A stretch of 51,981 bases of DNA from Colwellia sp. (GCA_026196955.1 JAPHTO010000036.1:1-51981), one strand, 5' to 3'. Positions 7,933-17,313 are shown, counted from the stretch's first letter. Program-made: numbers and translations. Notes: a model not told the origin generated them from the letters alone.

Positions 7933-8106
7933 AACATTCTCTTATGTAATTGCCATGCTTATCTGGTTCGCTAACGAAAGCAAGGCAAAGTGGATGCGTA
8001 TTACTTGTTGTATAAATTGTCTTTGCAAATCTCATGCATACGACTAGCTTGTGTAATTTATTATTGCTTTAGAAGTATAGCTAATTATGCATAATAATCG
8101 CGTAAA

Positions 8107-8148
8107 ACTTTACCTTTACGTTAACTGTTAAACAAGAATATAACGTAA
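8107..8148 (-). promoter_or_regulatory. Candidate bkd promoter with overlapping operator-like dyad
   Basis: On the minus strand a -35-like TTGTTT (8130-8135) and a -10-like TAAAGT (8107-8112) are 17 bases apart. The spacer contains GTTAACGTAAA, and an 8-bp inverted repeat TTACGTTA (8116-8123) / TAACGTAA (8141-8148) flanks the -35. The TTTACGTTAAC core resembles the MerR-type LiuR sites reported for branched-chain amino acid genes in gammaproteobacteria. The match is recalled and only one half is good, so the regulator is a guess. Confidence 0.35.
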
Positions 8149-8220
8149 TGATATTGGCCTATTTTTGTAAAAAGTGAGCAAAAATGTTTACAGATGGGAG
8201 TGAATATTGAGTGTGGATAT

Positions 8221-8251
8221 AAAAAAACTCAATAATTTCTTATTGAGTTTT
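8221..8251 (-). terminator. Rho-independent terminator after astE
   Basis: The stem AAAACTCAATA (8224-8234) pairs with TATTGAGTTTT (8241-8251) around a 6-base loop. On the minus strand it runs into seven T (8221-8227). It starts 26 bases past the astE stop. Confidence 0.85.
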
Positions 8252-8277
8252 GATGGGTACAATGAAAAAAACTAACG

Positions 8278-9366
8278 TTATTCGGGTGAAATAGTTACTG
8301 GCACTACGGTTAGTAAAGCGCGCTGTCCGATAGCAACATTCGCATTAGGGAAGATGATGGCTTCGCCTTGCTTTTGTGTTTTAATTTCATTGTCACCATC
8401 CGTTGCGATAACACTACCAATAGGAAAATCAGTAAAATTTTCTACATCATCAGCAAAGTGCAACGTGAAGTTTTGATGGTGTCGATCGATAATTTGATCT
8501 ATTTTGAAAAAGCTAAAATCTTCTTCCTTGTATTCAGCTAAATTTAATGGCTGGCCAGAAACTAATGCCGTTAAACTTGTCTTCACGCCTGCAAAATTTG
8601 CCATATCGTTTTCGCCAAAAGGACGCACTTTTCCAAGTTCAACCGTAAAGGCATGTGCATCAAATTCATTTGATGAAAAATAGCTAAAAGTTGTGGTAGG
8701 TGAATTTGAAAACAAGATAGTATTAACGCCGCAGGCAAGCATGAATTGTAGCTGCGCTTTTACCCAAGGCTTATTATGCCTAAAGGGATAAACAGCAAAT
8801 TTATCATTTTTAGAGCCTCGGATTGCAGTATGTAAATCATAATGGAATCTTTCGCCCTGACCTTGGTTAAAAAAATCACGCACGGTATTTTCTAACAATA
8901 AAGCACGATGACGCTCTTTATTAATGAGCCCTGCACCCTGCCTTTGATCTTGCGAATGTCCACCAGAGAACAAGCGATTTAAATTTTCTTCAACAAAACG
9001 CTGACCAATATTAATCGAGGCGGGGTTGCCAAATAAAAATAACGTTCTGTGCTCAAGGTGCAACTCACCTAAAATCAACTGCTTAATTAAATCACGGCAA
9101 ATTTCAATAGGGGCAGTTTCATTACCATGAACTGCGCTAGATAACACAATGTCTTTGCTAGCAGCATGACTCAACGGCTCAAAAACAATAATACCAGTAT
9201 CAAGCACTGTCACTTTAGTTTTTGCAGCACTAATTGAGCAAGTAACTTCAAAGTCAAAAGTAGGCATAAAGAATTCATGACTACGTGTTAAATGTAAAAA
9301 ATCACCGCTTGCTAATAACTGTACTTGTAGCTGCGCTGCTGATAATTGTTCTTGTGGGTATGACAT
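8278..9366 (-). CDS. astE: Succinylglutamate desuccinylase
   Basis: AstE is a zinc carboxypeptidase-like enzyme. It splits N-succinylglutamate into succinate and glutamate, the last step of the arginine succinyltransferase pathway. The 362-residue protein has the zinc ligands H80 and E83 in HGNETAP and H179 in DLHTA, with the family's ENLNRLF segment between them. No other ast genes are nearby, so the pathway is split over the chromosome. It lies 57 bases downstream of pgm in the same direction and ends in its own terminator. An aspartoacylase is the closest alternative; length and motifs favour AstE. Confidence 0.9.
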   Translation of the reverse strand: MSYPQEQLSAAQLQVQLLASGDFLHLTRSHEFFMPTFDFEVTCSISAAKTKVTVLDTGIIVFEPLSHAASKDIVLSSAVHGNETAPIEICRDLIKQLILGELHLEHRTLFLFGNPASINIGQRFVEENLNRLFSGGHSQDQRQGAGLINKERHRALLLENTVRDFFNQGQGERFHYDLHTAIRGSKNDKFAVYPFRHNKPWVKAQLQFMLACGVNTILFSNSPTTTFSYFSSNEFDAHAFTVELGKVRPFGENDMANFAGVKTSLTALVSGQPLNLAEYKEEDFSFFKIDQIIDRHHQNFTLHFADDVENFTDFPIGSVIATDGDNEIKTQKQGEAIIFPNANVAIGQRALLTVVPVTISPE

Positions 9367-9423
9367 ATAAACCTTGTAACTCTCTTTTGTGCACTTTTTA
9401 GCTGCTAACTTACGGCTAAATGC

Positions 9424-11076
9424 TTACAATCCTGCAGCTTTAAAAGCGGCACTGACAATGTCTTGTGCTTCACTAATTATAGTGTGTAAATGTTGCTCAT
9501 CTACAAAGCTTTCTGCATATATTTTATAGATTTCTTCCGTGCCTGATGGCCTAGCAGCAAACCAACCATTGTCGGTTGTTACTTTAATACCACCAATAGC
9601 AGCATTATTACCTGGTGCGTGCGATAAAATTTGAGTGATTTTTTCACCCGCTAAACTTTCAGCGCTGACATCATTACTTGATAGTGCGGTTAACACTCTT
9701 TTTTGCTCAAATGAGGCAACCGCTTCCACACGTCCATAATAAGGTTGGCCTAAATCTTTTACCAGTTCAAGGTAATGCTGATAAGGATCCTTGCCTGTAA
9801 CAGCCAAAATCTCTGCCGCTAACAAAGCCATAATAAAGCCGTCTTTGTCTGTCGTCCAAGTGCTACCATCACGTGCAATAAAAGAAGCGCCAGCACTTTC
9901 TTCACCACCAAAGGCATAACTTGAATCACATAAACCATCAACAAACCATTTAAAGCCAACAGGCACTTCAGATAGTGGTCGATTAATCTTGCTAGCAACA
10001 CGATCGATTAATGAGCTTGAGACTAAGGTTTTGCCAATTTTACTGGTTTGTGGCCAATCTCTATGAGTCATTAAGTAGTTAATGGCAACAGCAAGGTAAT
10101 GATTGGGATTCATTAAACCGCCCGATTTTGTAACAATACCATGTCTGTCAAAATCAGGATCGTTTCCAACGCTGATGTCAAAGTCATCTTTCATGGCAAT
10201 TAAGCCTGCCATTGCATAAGGGGATGAACAGTCCATACGGATTTTGCCATCTTTATCAAGGGGCATAAACGCAAAGCTGGCATCAACAACAGGATTAACT
10301 ATGCTGAGTTTTATGCCGTATTTCTCTGCGATTACAGGCCAATATGCAATGCCAGAGCCACCTAATGGGTCGACACCTATACTAACACCTGCTTTTGCAA
10401 TAGCTTGCATATCAATAACTTGTTCAAGTTGACTGACATAATGCTCAATAAAGTCTTGTTTACTTAGCAAAGGAGACTGCAAAGCTTGAGTATAAGGAGT
10501 TTGCTTAACATCAACTAAACCTGCTTTTATCAACTCATTAGCTCTTTGCTCAATTTTTTTAGTAATATCACCTTCAGCAGGCCCACCATGTGGTGGATTA
10601 TATTTAATACCACCGTCAGTAGGAGGATTATGAGATGGGGTAATGATCAAACCGTCAGCAATAGCACTTTCATCCTGCGCATTATTATGGCTAATAATTA
10701 GACGAGAAATTACCGGTGTTGGCGTAAAGCCGCCATCACTTTGAATAACAACATTTACACCATTAGCGATAAGCACAGAAATAGCATTGGCGAAAGCTGG
10801 TTCTGATAAAGCATGAGTATCTTTACCTAAAAAAAGCGGACCATTTATATTTTGTGACACTCGATACTCGGCTACGGCTTGGCAAATAGCGATAATATGA
10901 TGCTCATTAAAACTAATTTTTGTTGAGCAACCTCGATGGCCAGAAGTACCAAAGCTAACCTGTTGTGCAGTAATAGCAACATCAGGCGTTTGTAAAAAAT
11001 AGTCACTAACTAACTGACCAATATTAATTCTATCTTCAGGACGTACTGGTTTACCAGCATGCGGATGCACTGACAT
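9424..11076 (-). CDS. pgm: Phosphoglucomutase (alpha-D-glucose-specific)
   Basis: Pgm interconverts glucose 1-phosphate and glucose 6-phosphate, linking glycogen and UDP-glucose synthesis to glycolysis. The 550-residue length is typical. Visible motifs are SFGTSGHRGC (41-50), the phospho-serine loop TPSHNPP (S148), the metal loop GNDPDFDRHG and the sugar-binding GGEESAG. It follows seqA by 67 bases in the same direction. The seqA-pgm pair is conserved in enteric bacteria and other gammaproteobacteria. Confidence 0.95.
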   Translation of the reverse strand: MSVHPHAGKPVRPEDRINIGQLVSDYFLQTPDVAITAQQVSFGTSGHRGCSTKISFNEHHIIAICQAVAEYRVSQNINGPLFLGKDTHALSEPAFANAISVLIANGVNVVIQSDGGFTPTPVISRLIISHNNAQDESAIADGLIITPSHNPPTDGGIKYNPPHGGPAEGDITKKIEQRANELIKAGLVDVKQTPYTQALQSPLLSKQDFIEHYVSQLEQVIDMQAIAKAGVSIGVDPLGGSGIAYWPVIAEKYGIKLSIVNPVVDASFAFMPLDKDGKIRMDCSSPYAMAGLIAMKDDFDISVGNDPDFDRHGIVTKSGGLMNPNHYLAVAINYLMTHRDWPQTSKIGKTLVSSSLIDRVASKINRPLSEVPVGFKWFVDGLCDSSYAFGGEESAGASFIARDGSTWTTDKDGFIMALLAAEILAVTGKDPYQHYLELVKDLGQPYYGRVEAVASFEQKRVLTALSSNDVSAESLAGEKITQILSHAPGNNAAIGGIKVTTDNGWFAARPSGTEEIYKIYAESFVDEQHLHTIISEAQDIVSAAFKAAGL

Positions 11077-11143
11077 TATATTCCTTAAAATCTATTCTAT
11101 TTTCTAAATATAGGATGAAAACTGATAACGATAAACAATGGAC

Positions 11144-11743
11144 TTATAATAAGTCGCGAATTTTTTCAACTTCACAAACTTCATAACCAAGAGACATAGC
11201 GGCTTTAGTTAACATCATTTTTTTACGCGTTGTATTTGAGTTAGTCATTACCCAAAAAGGGCTGTCAGGTATTTGTTTGGGTTTGGTACTACTGCCACTT
11301 GCCGCAAGCTCTGCTTCACTATGGGCAAAATACAAACGATCACGACCACAAATTTCGGTAACGACTTTAAAGCTGTCAGGATTGGCACGATATAAAGCAG
11401 CCAAAATTAACAAAAAGCGCCCAACCGCGCCACGCTGCATCGCCAACTCTTCTTTATTAATAAAATTAAAGACACTCTCACGGCTTGCGATCTGACTACT
11501 TTGCACATTATTATCCATCACGGCTGTGTCAGCTTGCTCAGCATCGGCATTTGTGTTCATTGCTGAGACAGCATCTTTATTGGTATGGCTAGCAGCAGCT
11601 TGAGTGGTATCATTACTCAATGTACGAGGACTGCTATTTAGCGCCAACAAACGACGTAAAATACTGGAAGCACTTTCACCTATGGCTTGCGTATTAGATA
11701 CAATATATTGATAAAGTTCTTCGTCAATTTCGATATTTTTCAT
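11144..11743 (-). CDS. seqA: Negative modulator of replication initiation SeqA
   Basis: SeqA binds hemimethylated GATC sites, sequesters oriC after initiation and organises newly replicated DNA. The 199-residue protein starts at the ATG at 11743: [18 protein letters not shown] is the conserved N-terminal oligomerisation domain, and the longer upstream frame has no match to the family. A variable Ala/Asn/Asp-rich linker (about 50-95) leads to the C-terminal DNA-binding domain ([22 protein letters not shown]). The linker is longer than in E. coli (181 residues total). It is divergent from ybfF and followed by pgm. Confidence 0.93.
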   Translation of the reverse strand: MKNIEIDEELYQYIVSNTQAIGESASSILRRLLALNSSPRTLSNDTTQAAASHTNKDAVSAMNTNADAEQADTAVMDNNVQSSQIASRESVFNFINKEELAMQRGAVGRFLLILAALYRANPDSFKVVTEICGRDRLYFAHSEAELAASGSSTKPKQIPDSPFWVMTNSNTTRKKMMLTKAAMSLGYEVCEVEKIRDLL

Positions 11744-11894
11744 TAAGAATCCCACGGCTAACGAGCAAAAATTTAATTGCGGCAAGATTATACCCAAACT
11801 ACCTTTTTTTTCATGATAAAATTGCGATAACTTAAAATTTTTTTCATTGCTCCTCAAACCGCCAAAGAATTTAAGTCGGTTTAGGCAAACTAGT

Positions 11895-12698
11895 ATGAGT
11901 AAACAAATGACACTAAATGCATCAACAAGGTTATTGAACTATCAACAAATTGGTCAAGGACAACATGTTGTTTTAATTCATGGCTTATTTGGCAGCTTGG
12001 AAAACTTAAATATGGTTGCCAAGATTTTGGCTAAACAATACTGTGTTACCAGTGTTGATGTAAGAAACCATGGTAATTCCTTTCATCAACAAGGCATGAG
12101 TTACGAAGATTTGGCGCAAGATATTATCAACTTGCTTGATGAATTAGCAATTGAACAATGTCACCTGCTTGGTCACTCCATGGGCGGCAAAATTGCCATG
12201 CAAGTAGCATTAACTAATAACACAAGAATTCAAAGCCTTATTATCGCTGACATTGCACCTGTTAAGTACCCCGCCCACCATCAAAGCATCATTGAAGGGT
12301 TACAAGCAATGAACATAGAACAAGTCACTAGCCGTAAGGAGGCTGATAATCAATTAGCGGCATATGTTGACGATGCAGGTGTTAGGCAGTTTTTACTGCG
12401 AAACCTAACTACCAACGCACAAGGTGAATTTCATTTCAAATGTAGTTTAGACAATATAGAGCAAGGTTATCCACAAATAATGGCGTCATTAGAAAGCCCA
12501 GCTAACCCTAAATTTATGGGGAAAACACTCTTCATTAAAGGCGGTAACTCAGATTATATTTTATCAGCACATCAAGGTGTTATCACAACGCTATTTCCCA
12601 ATGCAAAAGCCAAAGTCATACAAGGTGCAGGTCACTGGTTGCATGCAGAAAAAACCATTGCCTTTAATAAAGTAGTGACGGATTTTCTAACACGCTAG
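11895..12698 (+). CDS. ybfF: Alpha/beta-hydrolase esterase YbfF
   Basis: A short-chain acyl esterase of the alpha/beta-hydrolase fold. The protein has 267 residues from the ATG at 11895, which gives the family N-terminus and leaves out a 16-residue extension. It shows the oxyanion region [12 protein letters not shown], the nucleophile elbow GHSMGGK and the late histidine in GAGHWLH. It is divergent from seqA with about 150 bases between starts, an arrangement shared with E. coli. The natural substrate is not known. Confidence 0.88.
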   Translation: MSKQMTLNASTRLLNYQQIGQGQHVVLIHGLFGSLENLNMVAKILAKQYCVTSVDVRNHGNSFHQQGMSYEDLAQDIINLLDELAIEQCHLLGHSMGGKIAMQVALTNNTRIQSLIIADIAPVKYPAHHQSIIEGLQAMNIEQVTSRKEADNQLAAYVDDAGVRQFLLRNLTTNAQGEFHFKCSLDNIEQGYPQIMASLESPANPKFMGKTLFIKGGNSDYILSAHQGVITTLFPNAKAKVIQGAGHWLHAEKTIAFNKVVTDFLTR

Positions 12699-12857
12699 TT
12701 CCTTTATCAAACGGTTTTGATAAGGATCAATTAACTCCTCAAGGATATTAGCTAAAATTTTTGACCCTAACCATCGTGAAAGTAAATGAGTTTATGTTAA
12801 CACTATGCTATAGTGCCGCCAATTTTGAGGTATGGGTCATTTAGTTAGAAAATAAAT

Positions 12858-13079
12858 ATGCTGGCAGAACATTTAGAGCTGATAGAAGCTATCGGTCTTA
12901 ATTTATTTTTTCTTTTTATTTTTGGTTTTATTGGCTTATCCATTCATGATGTGATGAACAAAAATGATGTCCCCAAAATGGGCAAATTAGTCGTTTATTT
13001 TGTACTGTTTTTAGGCTGTACTGGCTTTATTGCAAAGGGCATTATTCAATTTGTCTGGGAAAGTCAGGGAGTTGGATAA
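12858..13079 (+). CDS. DUF2788 small membrane protein
   Basis: A 73-residue protein with two predicted membrane helices (about 13-33 and 43-65) joined by a short charged turn, HDVMNKNDVPKMGK, that is the hallmark of the DUF2788 family. The biochemical role is unknown. Its stop overlaps the ybfE start by one base (TAATG), so the two are translationally coupled. It usually stands just upstream of ybfE and fldA in gammaproteobacteria. Confidence 0.85.
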   Translation: MLAEHLELIEAIGLNLFFLFIFGFIGLSIHDVMNKNDVPKMGKLVVYFVLFLGCTGFIAKGIIQFVWESQGVG

Positions 13080-13360
13080 TGGCTAAAGAAGTAACAGATT
13101 TAACCACCATTGATTTATTTCATGATGAAAAGCGGCCCGGCAGACCAAAAACAAGCCCACATTCTCGTGATGTGCAAATTAGAATTAATAAACGCAACCA
13201 AGTAAAAAGAGATAAAAACAAAGGTTTAAAACGGGTTGAATTTAAAATACACCAAAACCTGTTTGAAGAATTAGAAGGCATGGCTAAAAGCAAAGGCATT
13301 AGCCGTAGCGAATTAATTGAAATGCTTTTGATAAAGTCATTAGCAAAAGAAAGTAATTAA
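13079..13360 (+). CDS. ybfE: YbfE-like ribbon-helix-helix protein
   Basis: A 93-residue basic protein. The N-terminal half has KRPGRPKTSPHSRDVQIRIN and the C-terminal half has VEFKIHQNLFEELEGMAKSKGISRSELIEMLL, a ribbon-helix-helix fold. It matches the YbfE family, called LexA-regulated in E. coli. I found no CTGT-N8-ACAG LexA box upstream here, so SOS control is not supported. It lies between the overlapping DUF2788 gene and fldA, 36 bases further on. Confidence 0.85.
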   Translation: MAKEVTDLTTIDLFHDEKRPGRPKTSPHSRDVQIRINKRNQVKRDKNKGLKRVEFKIHQNLFEELEGMAKSKGISRSELIEMLLIKSLAKESN

Positions 13361-13396
13361 TTAAAAAATTAAATTGAAGTGAAAAGGTAAATTTCC

Positions 13397-13921
13397 ATGG
13401 CAATCGTAGGTTTATTCTTCGGTAGTGATACCGGCAATACTGAAGCAGTCAGTAAAATGATCCAGAAAAAACTGGGTAAAAAAATGGTTGATGTTAAAGA
13501 CATCGCTAAAAGTACCAAAGAAGAAATCGCTGAGTTCGATTTACTTATTTTAGGTATCCCAACTTGGTATTATGGTGAAAACCAATGTGATTGGGATGAC
13601 TTTTTACCTGATCTTGAAGAAGTAGATTTTACTGATAAATTAGTCGCTATTTTTGGTTTAGGCGATCAAGAAGACTATGCGGAATATTTTTGTGATGCTA
13701 TGGAGCCATTACGCGATATTGTCGAGAGTAAAGGTGCTATTGTTGTGGGCAGCTGGCCAACAGAAGGCTATGAATTTGAAGCCTCAAAAGCATTAATTGA
13801 TGAAAATACCTTTATTGGTTTATGTATTGATGAAGATAGACAACCAGAGTTAACTGATGAGCGTGTGACAAAATGGGTTAACCAGTTAAACGATGAAATG
13901 TGTTTAGCTGAACTGGCTTAA
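13397..13921 (+). CDS. fldA: Flavodoxin I
   Basis: A 174-residue, acidic, single-domain FMN protein that transfers low-potential electrons, for example to IspG/IspH, biotin synthase and methionine synthase. The FMN phosphate loop GSDTGNTEAV (9-18) and the flavin-stacking segments TWYYGE and GLGDQEDYAEYF are present. It is immediately upstream of fur, the gene for the iron regulator; flavodoxin replaces ferredoxin when iron is short, and fldA-fur is a conserved pair in gammaproteobacteria. Confidence 0.95.
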   Translation: MAIVGLFFGSDTGNTEAVSKMIQKKLGKKMVDVKDIAKSTKEEIAEFDLLILGIPTWYYGENQCDWDDFLPDLEEVDFTDKLVAIFGLGDQEDYAEYFCDAMEPLRDIVESKGAIVVGSWPTEGYEFEASKALIDENTFIGLCIDEDRQPELTDERVTKWVNQLNDEMCLAELA

Positions 13922-13963
13922 ACCTTAAAAAATATAAGGTTATATCCTTGTTAAAACCACAAT

Positions 13964-13995
13964 AAAAGCTCATTAATTGGGCTTTTGTGCTTTTT
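13964..13995 (+). terminator. Weak terminator after fldA
   Basis: The stem AAAAGCTC (13964-13971) pairs with GGGCTTTT (13979-13986), with one wobble pair, around a 7-base loop and is followed by GTGCTTTTTA. A second, AT-rich inverted repeat AACCTTA/TAAGGTT lies just upstream (13921-13941). Readthrough into fur is likely. Confidence 0.5.
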
Positions 13996-14101
13996 ATAGC
14001 AAAATAATCACTAAATAATGAAACTAAGGCTTTAACCTAATCACTTAAGCCCCTATACTTTTATTTTTATCTTTATTACCTTATTTAGAGAATTTAACTA
14101 C

Positions 14102-14545
14102 ATGGCAGATCAAAACGAAGAACTAAAAAGAGCCGGACTAAAAATCACCCTGCCTCGTATTAAAATATTAACTATTCTACAGCAGCCACAAAATCAACAT
14201 ATTAGCGCTGAGGATGTCTATAAAATTTTGCTTGAGCAGCATGAAGAAATTGGCTTAGCCACGGTTTATCGTGTACTAAACCAATTTGACGACGCTGGTA
14301 TTGTCACTCGCCATCATTTTGAAGGTGGAAAATCAGTCTTTGAATTGTCACATAAGAAGCATCATGATCACCTTGTCTGCTTAAAATGCGGTAAAGTTGT
14401 CGAATTTGAAGATGAAGTTATCGAGCAGAGACAATCAGATATTGCTAAATCTCACAATATAACCTTAACCAACCATAGCTTATACTTATATGGTGAGTGT
14501 GAAGATAAAAGTGCATGCGAAACATACCGTAAAGCAAATTTATAG
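14102..14545 (+). CDS. fur: Ferric uptake regulator Fur
   Basis: Fur is the Fe(II)-dependent repressor of iron uptake genes. The 147-residue length is standard. The winged-helix DNA-binding domain (about 1-82) contains ATVYRVLNQFDDAGIV; then comes the metal-binding segment HHDHLVCLKCGKVVEFED, with the CxxC zinc pair, and a C-terminal GECEDKSAC. It is downstream of fldA with 180 bases between and closed by a strong terminator. Confidence 0.96.
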   Translation: MADQNEELKRAGLKITLPRIKILTILQQPQNQHISAEDVYKILLEQHEEIGLATVYRVLNQFDDAGIVTRHHFEGGKSVFELSHKKHHDHLVCLKCGKVVEFEDEVIEQRQSDIAKSHNITLTNHSLYLYGECEDKSACETYRKANL

Positions 14546-14567
14546 TATTACCCTAAACCATTCATCA

Positions 14568-14600
14568 AAAAGCATTAATTATTATTAATGCTTTTTTTTT
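14568..14600 (+). terminator. Rho-independent terminator after fur
   Basis: The stem AAAAGCATTAAT pairs with ATTAATGCTTTT around the loop TATT (14580-14583), followed by a run of nine T. It lies just after the fur stop. Confidence 0.9.
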
Positions 14601-14692
14601 GCTCATTAGTTAATTTTCCTCTGCCATCACTTGCCTTCGACGTGTTCAACATGAATAATACAATTATATAGCAAGATAAATTTTCATTACTA

Positions 14693-16828
14693 ATGACTAT
14701 GATAAATAAGCTTTTCTCGACCTTCTTGATCACCATGTTTGCTTTGACTAGTTTATCCTTGTCCGCAAAACAAACACCAAGAACCGCACTTGTTATTGGT
14801 AACAGTGACTATCAAACTTCTCCTTTAGTAAACCCTGTCAATGATGCTAAAGACATGGCAAAGGTTTTGGAGCAGGCTGGATTTAAAGTCAGTCTCATTA
14901 TTAATGCTTCACAAAGAGAAATGGAAAGATCCGTCAGAAAATTCGGTAAAAAACTTCGACAAGGAGGAGCCGGCTTATTCTATTACGCAGGTCATGGTAT
15001 ACAAGTTAAAGGCAGAAACTATCTTGTGCCGATAGATGCGGAGATTGAGACTGAATCTGATGTCAAATATGAAGCTGTCGATGCAGGGCTTATCCTAGGA
15101 AAAATGGAAGATGCTGGTAACGCTTTAAATATTGTTATCTTAGATGCTTGTCGAAATAACCCCTTTGCTAGAAGCTTTCGCTCAGCCGATAGAGGCCTTG
15201 CCAGAATGGATGCGCCTAAAGGCTCTTTAATTGCGTATGCAACCTCTCCTGGCTCAGTTGCAGCTGATGGCAACCAAGGCAATGGGGTTTATACTAAACA
15301 CTTGATCAAACACATTAAGAATTCAGGCTTAACAATTGAACAAGTGCTGAAAAGATCCCGTATAGCCGTTGCTAAAGAAACAGGAAACGCCCAAATACCG
15401 TGGGAATCTTCATCATTAATGGGAAATTTTTATTTTTATCCGCAGGAGAATAATAAAACCGCTTTAGTTGCTTCTGTGTCAACTTCTTCACCGCGGGTAA
15501 ATAAAATAAATTACGAAGAAGAAATGTGGTTATTGATTAAAAACTCTAGCAACATCAAAGATATTGACTCTTTTCTCTCTTCATATCCCAATGGACAGTT
15601 TGAGCAGCATGCTAGGTTAAAGCGCAACCAATTGCTCCACCAACAAAGCAATAAAACTGAAAAAGCCAACTTACCAAAAACAACTCTTAATTTCGCCACT
15701 AATGAGCTTAAAGTAACGCACTTTAGGTTTTTTTCTGCCAATGAAACTGTGCCTGCCGTAGAAGATACCGTATATAAAAAGCAGTTCAACCAAGAGTCAA
15801 CCTCTCGAATTTGGACAGAGCTCAGAGTACAAAACTTAAAATATAACCAAAGCTCACAAAGTCACAAAATGAAGTGGGTGTATTATGAAGCAGATGGTAG
15901 CGTCAGCGGTAAAATGGAAAAAGACTTTACCATCAGTGCAAGCACACCTTATAAACGCGTTAGCAAAGGCTGGGGGTGGAAAACACCGGGAAATTGGCGT
16001 CCTGGTCGCTATAAGGTAAAAGCTTTTATTGATGATATGGAAGTTGGCGAGCAATTTTTCACCATTGCTCAAGCCAAAGAAAGCTTTGCATTGAGCTCAA
16101 TAAAGTTTTTTGAAAGCGATGATGATGCTCCCGATTCTAAAGATAGAGAATTCTCTAATAACTTTGAGGTGACTAAAGCGAGAAAGATTTGGACCGAAGT
16201 TAAAATTAAGAATTTTCGCTATAAAGAACAAGCCCACGAGCACGACGTGAAATGGGTTTACTACAAAGCAAATGGTGAAATTGATACCACATTAAAAAGT
16301 AAGTTTAACGTCAAAGCACAATGGCAAAATGCATGGACACAAAAGGGCTGGGGCTATGATAAACCCGGTAACTGGTCTCCTGGGACTTATAAAGTTAAAG
16401 TGTTTATTGATGATAAGGAAGTCGCTGAAGACAGCTTTACCATGAGTCATATTAATGAGGACTACGAGTTTACCAGCTTAAAATTCTTTAGTGCGGGGGA
16501 TAAAGCACCTGAGCATAAAGATAAAGAATATGGCAATAGTTTCGCTAAAAGCGACACGGCCAGAATTTGGGTTGAGCTTAAAGTCAAAAATCTACAGTAT
16601 GAAAACAAAAACCATGAGCATGATGTTGAGTGGACTTTTTATAAACCCGATAACTCTATTGAAGGAACAATGCAGGCTAAATTTTCGATTAAATCCGATT
16701 GGAAAAGTGCTTGGATCCACAAGGGCTGGGGCTATAAAACAACAGGAAACTGGAAAAAGGGTACTTATCGTGTCACTGTTGCCATTGATGGTATTGAAAC
16801 CGATCAGCAAACCTTTGAGATAAATTAA
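14693..16828 (+). CDS. Secreted caspase-family (C14) peptidase with three C-terminal repeats
   Basis: The protein has 711 residues. A signal peptide ends near SLSA (residue 25), so it is likely periplasmic or surface-exposed; ATG at 14699 is an alternative start. The caspase/metacaspase p20-like domain (about 30-245) has the histidine in YYAGHG (H101) and the cysteine in LDACRNNPF (C153), so it looks catalytically competent. A linker with SFLSSYPNGQFEQHARLK follows. Three copies of a domain of about 125 residues then follow, from about 337, 465 and 591. Each starts with a strand ending F-F, then an R-I/K-I-W-(T/V)-E segment, an H(K/D/D)(M/V/V)(K/E)W segment, a GWG(W/Y)-x-GNW core and a GxYxVxxxID strand. 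The repeats look like beta-rich binding modules. It stands alone between fur and a methyltransferase. The substrate and trigger are unknown. Confidence 0.85.
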   Translation: MTMINKLFSTFLITMFALTSLSLSAKQTPRTALVIGNSDYQTSPLVNPVNDAKDMAKVLEQAGFKVSLIINASQREMERSVRKFGKKLRQGGAGLFYYAGHGIQVKGRNYLVPIDAEIETESDVKYEAVDAGLILGKMEDAGNALNIVILDACRNNPFARSFRSADRGLARMDAPKGSLIAYATSPGSVAADGNQGNGVYTKHLIKHIKNSGLTIEQVLKRSRIAVAKETGNAQIPWESSSLMGNFYFYPQENNKTALVASVSTSSPRVNKINYEEEMWLLIKNSSNIKDIDSFLSSYPNGQFEQHARLKRNQLLHQQSNKTEKANLPKTTLNFATNELKVTHFRFFSANETVPAVEDTVYKKQFNQESTSRIWTELRVQNLKYNQSSQSHKMKWVYYEADGSVSGKMEKDFTISASTPYKRVSKGWGWKTPGNWRPGRYKVKAFIDDMEVGEQFFTIAQAKESFALSSIKFFESDDDAPDSKDREFSNNFEVTKARKIWTEVKIKNFRYKEQAHEHDVKWVYYKANGEIDTTLKSKFNVKAQWQNAWTQKGWGYDKPGNWSPGTYKVKVFIDDKEVAEDSFTMSHINEDYEFTSLKFFSAGDKAPEHKDKEYGNSFAKSDTARIWVELKVKNLQYENKNHEHDVEWTFYKPDNSIEGTMQAKFSIKSDWKSAWIHKGWGYKTTGNWKKGTYRVTVAIDGIETDQQTFEIN

Positions 16829-16854
16829 AATTAGCGACAATTTGTAGCCAGCTT

Positions 16855-17313
16855 ATGACTCTTGCATTAAAAATAATTCCCCCCATACAACTTATTATTT
16901 CTGCAGGCTTAATGTATGGTTTGGCTAAATACTTTCCCCAATATCATTTTGATTTATCATTAGGCTTTGCCATTGTTATTTTATTAATACTCATGGCTAG
17001 CGTTATTGGTATATTGGCGCTTTATGACTTTCATAAACACCAAACAACCTTTCACCCACATACACCTGAAAAAACCAGTACCGTCGTCGATAGCGGCCTC
17101 TTTGCTTATTCTAGAAACCCTATGTACATTTCCTTGGTACTGCTTTTATTAGCAGTGGCAGTCTATTTACAAAACTACACTAGCTTTGTCATGTTGCCAC
17201 TTTTTATTTGGTATTTAACTCAGTTTCAAATTATTCCTGAAGAGAAGATGCTTAATAAACTTTTCCCCAATGAATATCAAGCCTACTGTCAAAAAGTACG
17301 TCGTTGGCTATAA
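16855..17313 (+). CDS. Isoprenylcysteine-methyltransferase-like integral membrane protein
   Basis: A 152-residue protein with about four membrane helices (near 5-25, 30-55, 90-110 and 115-125). It has the ICMT/PEMT-family signature GLFAYSRNPMYISL and the C-terminal EEKMLNKLFPNEYQAYCQKVRRWL, which bind S-adenosylmethionine and the acceptor in this family. Bacterial members methylate lipids or small molecules and are mostly unassigned. It starts 26 bases after the caspase gene in the same direction and may be co-transcribed; it converges with the phnA-like gene. Confidence 0.8.
   Translation: MTLALKIIPPIQLIISAGLMYGLAKYFPQYHFDLSLGFAIVILLILMASVIGILALYDFHKHQTTFHPHTPEKTSTVVDSGLFAYSRNPMYISLVLLLLAVAVYLQNYTSFVMLPLFIWYLTQFQIIPEEKMLNKLFPNEYQAYCQKVRRWL

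Larger units (their letters stand above)
7933..8277. other. Intergenic region: bkd promoter side and astE terminator
   Basis: These 345 bases between the astE stop and the E1alpha start hold the astE terminator (8221-8251) and a candidate bkd promoter with an overlapping dyad (8107-8148). I see no small gene in the remainder. Confidence 0.7.

Noticed and set aside
12699-13078. LexA box for the ybfE group
   Set aside because: ybfE is called LexA-regulated in E. coli, but I found no CTGT-N8-ACAG match upstream here.
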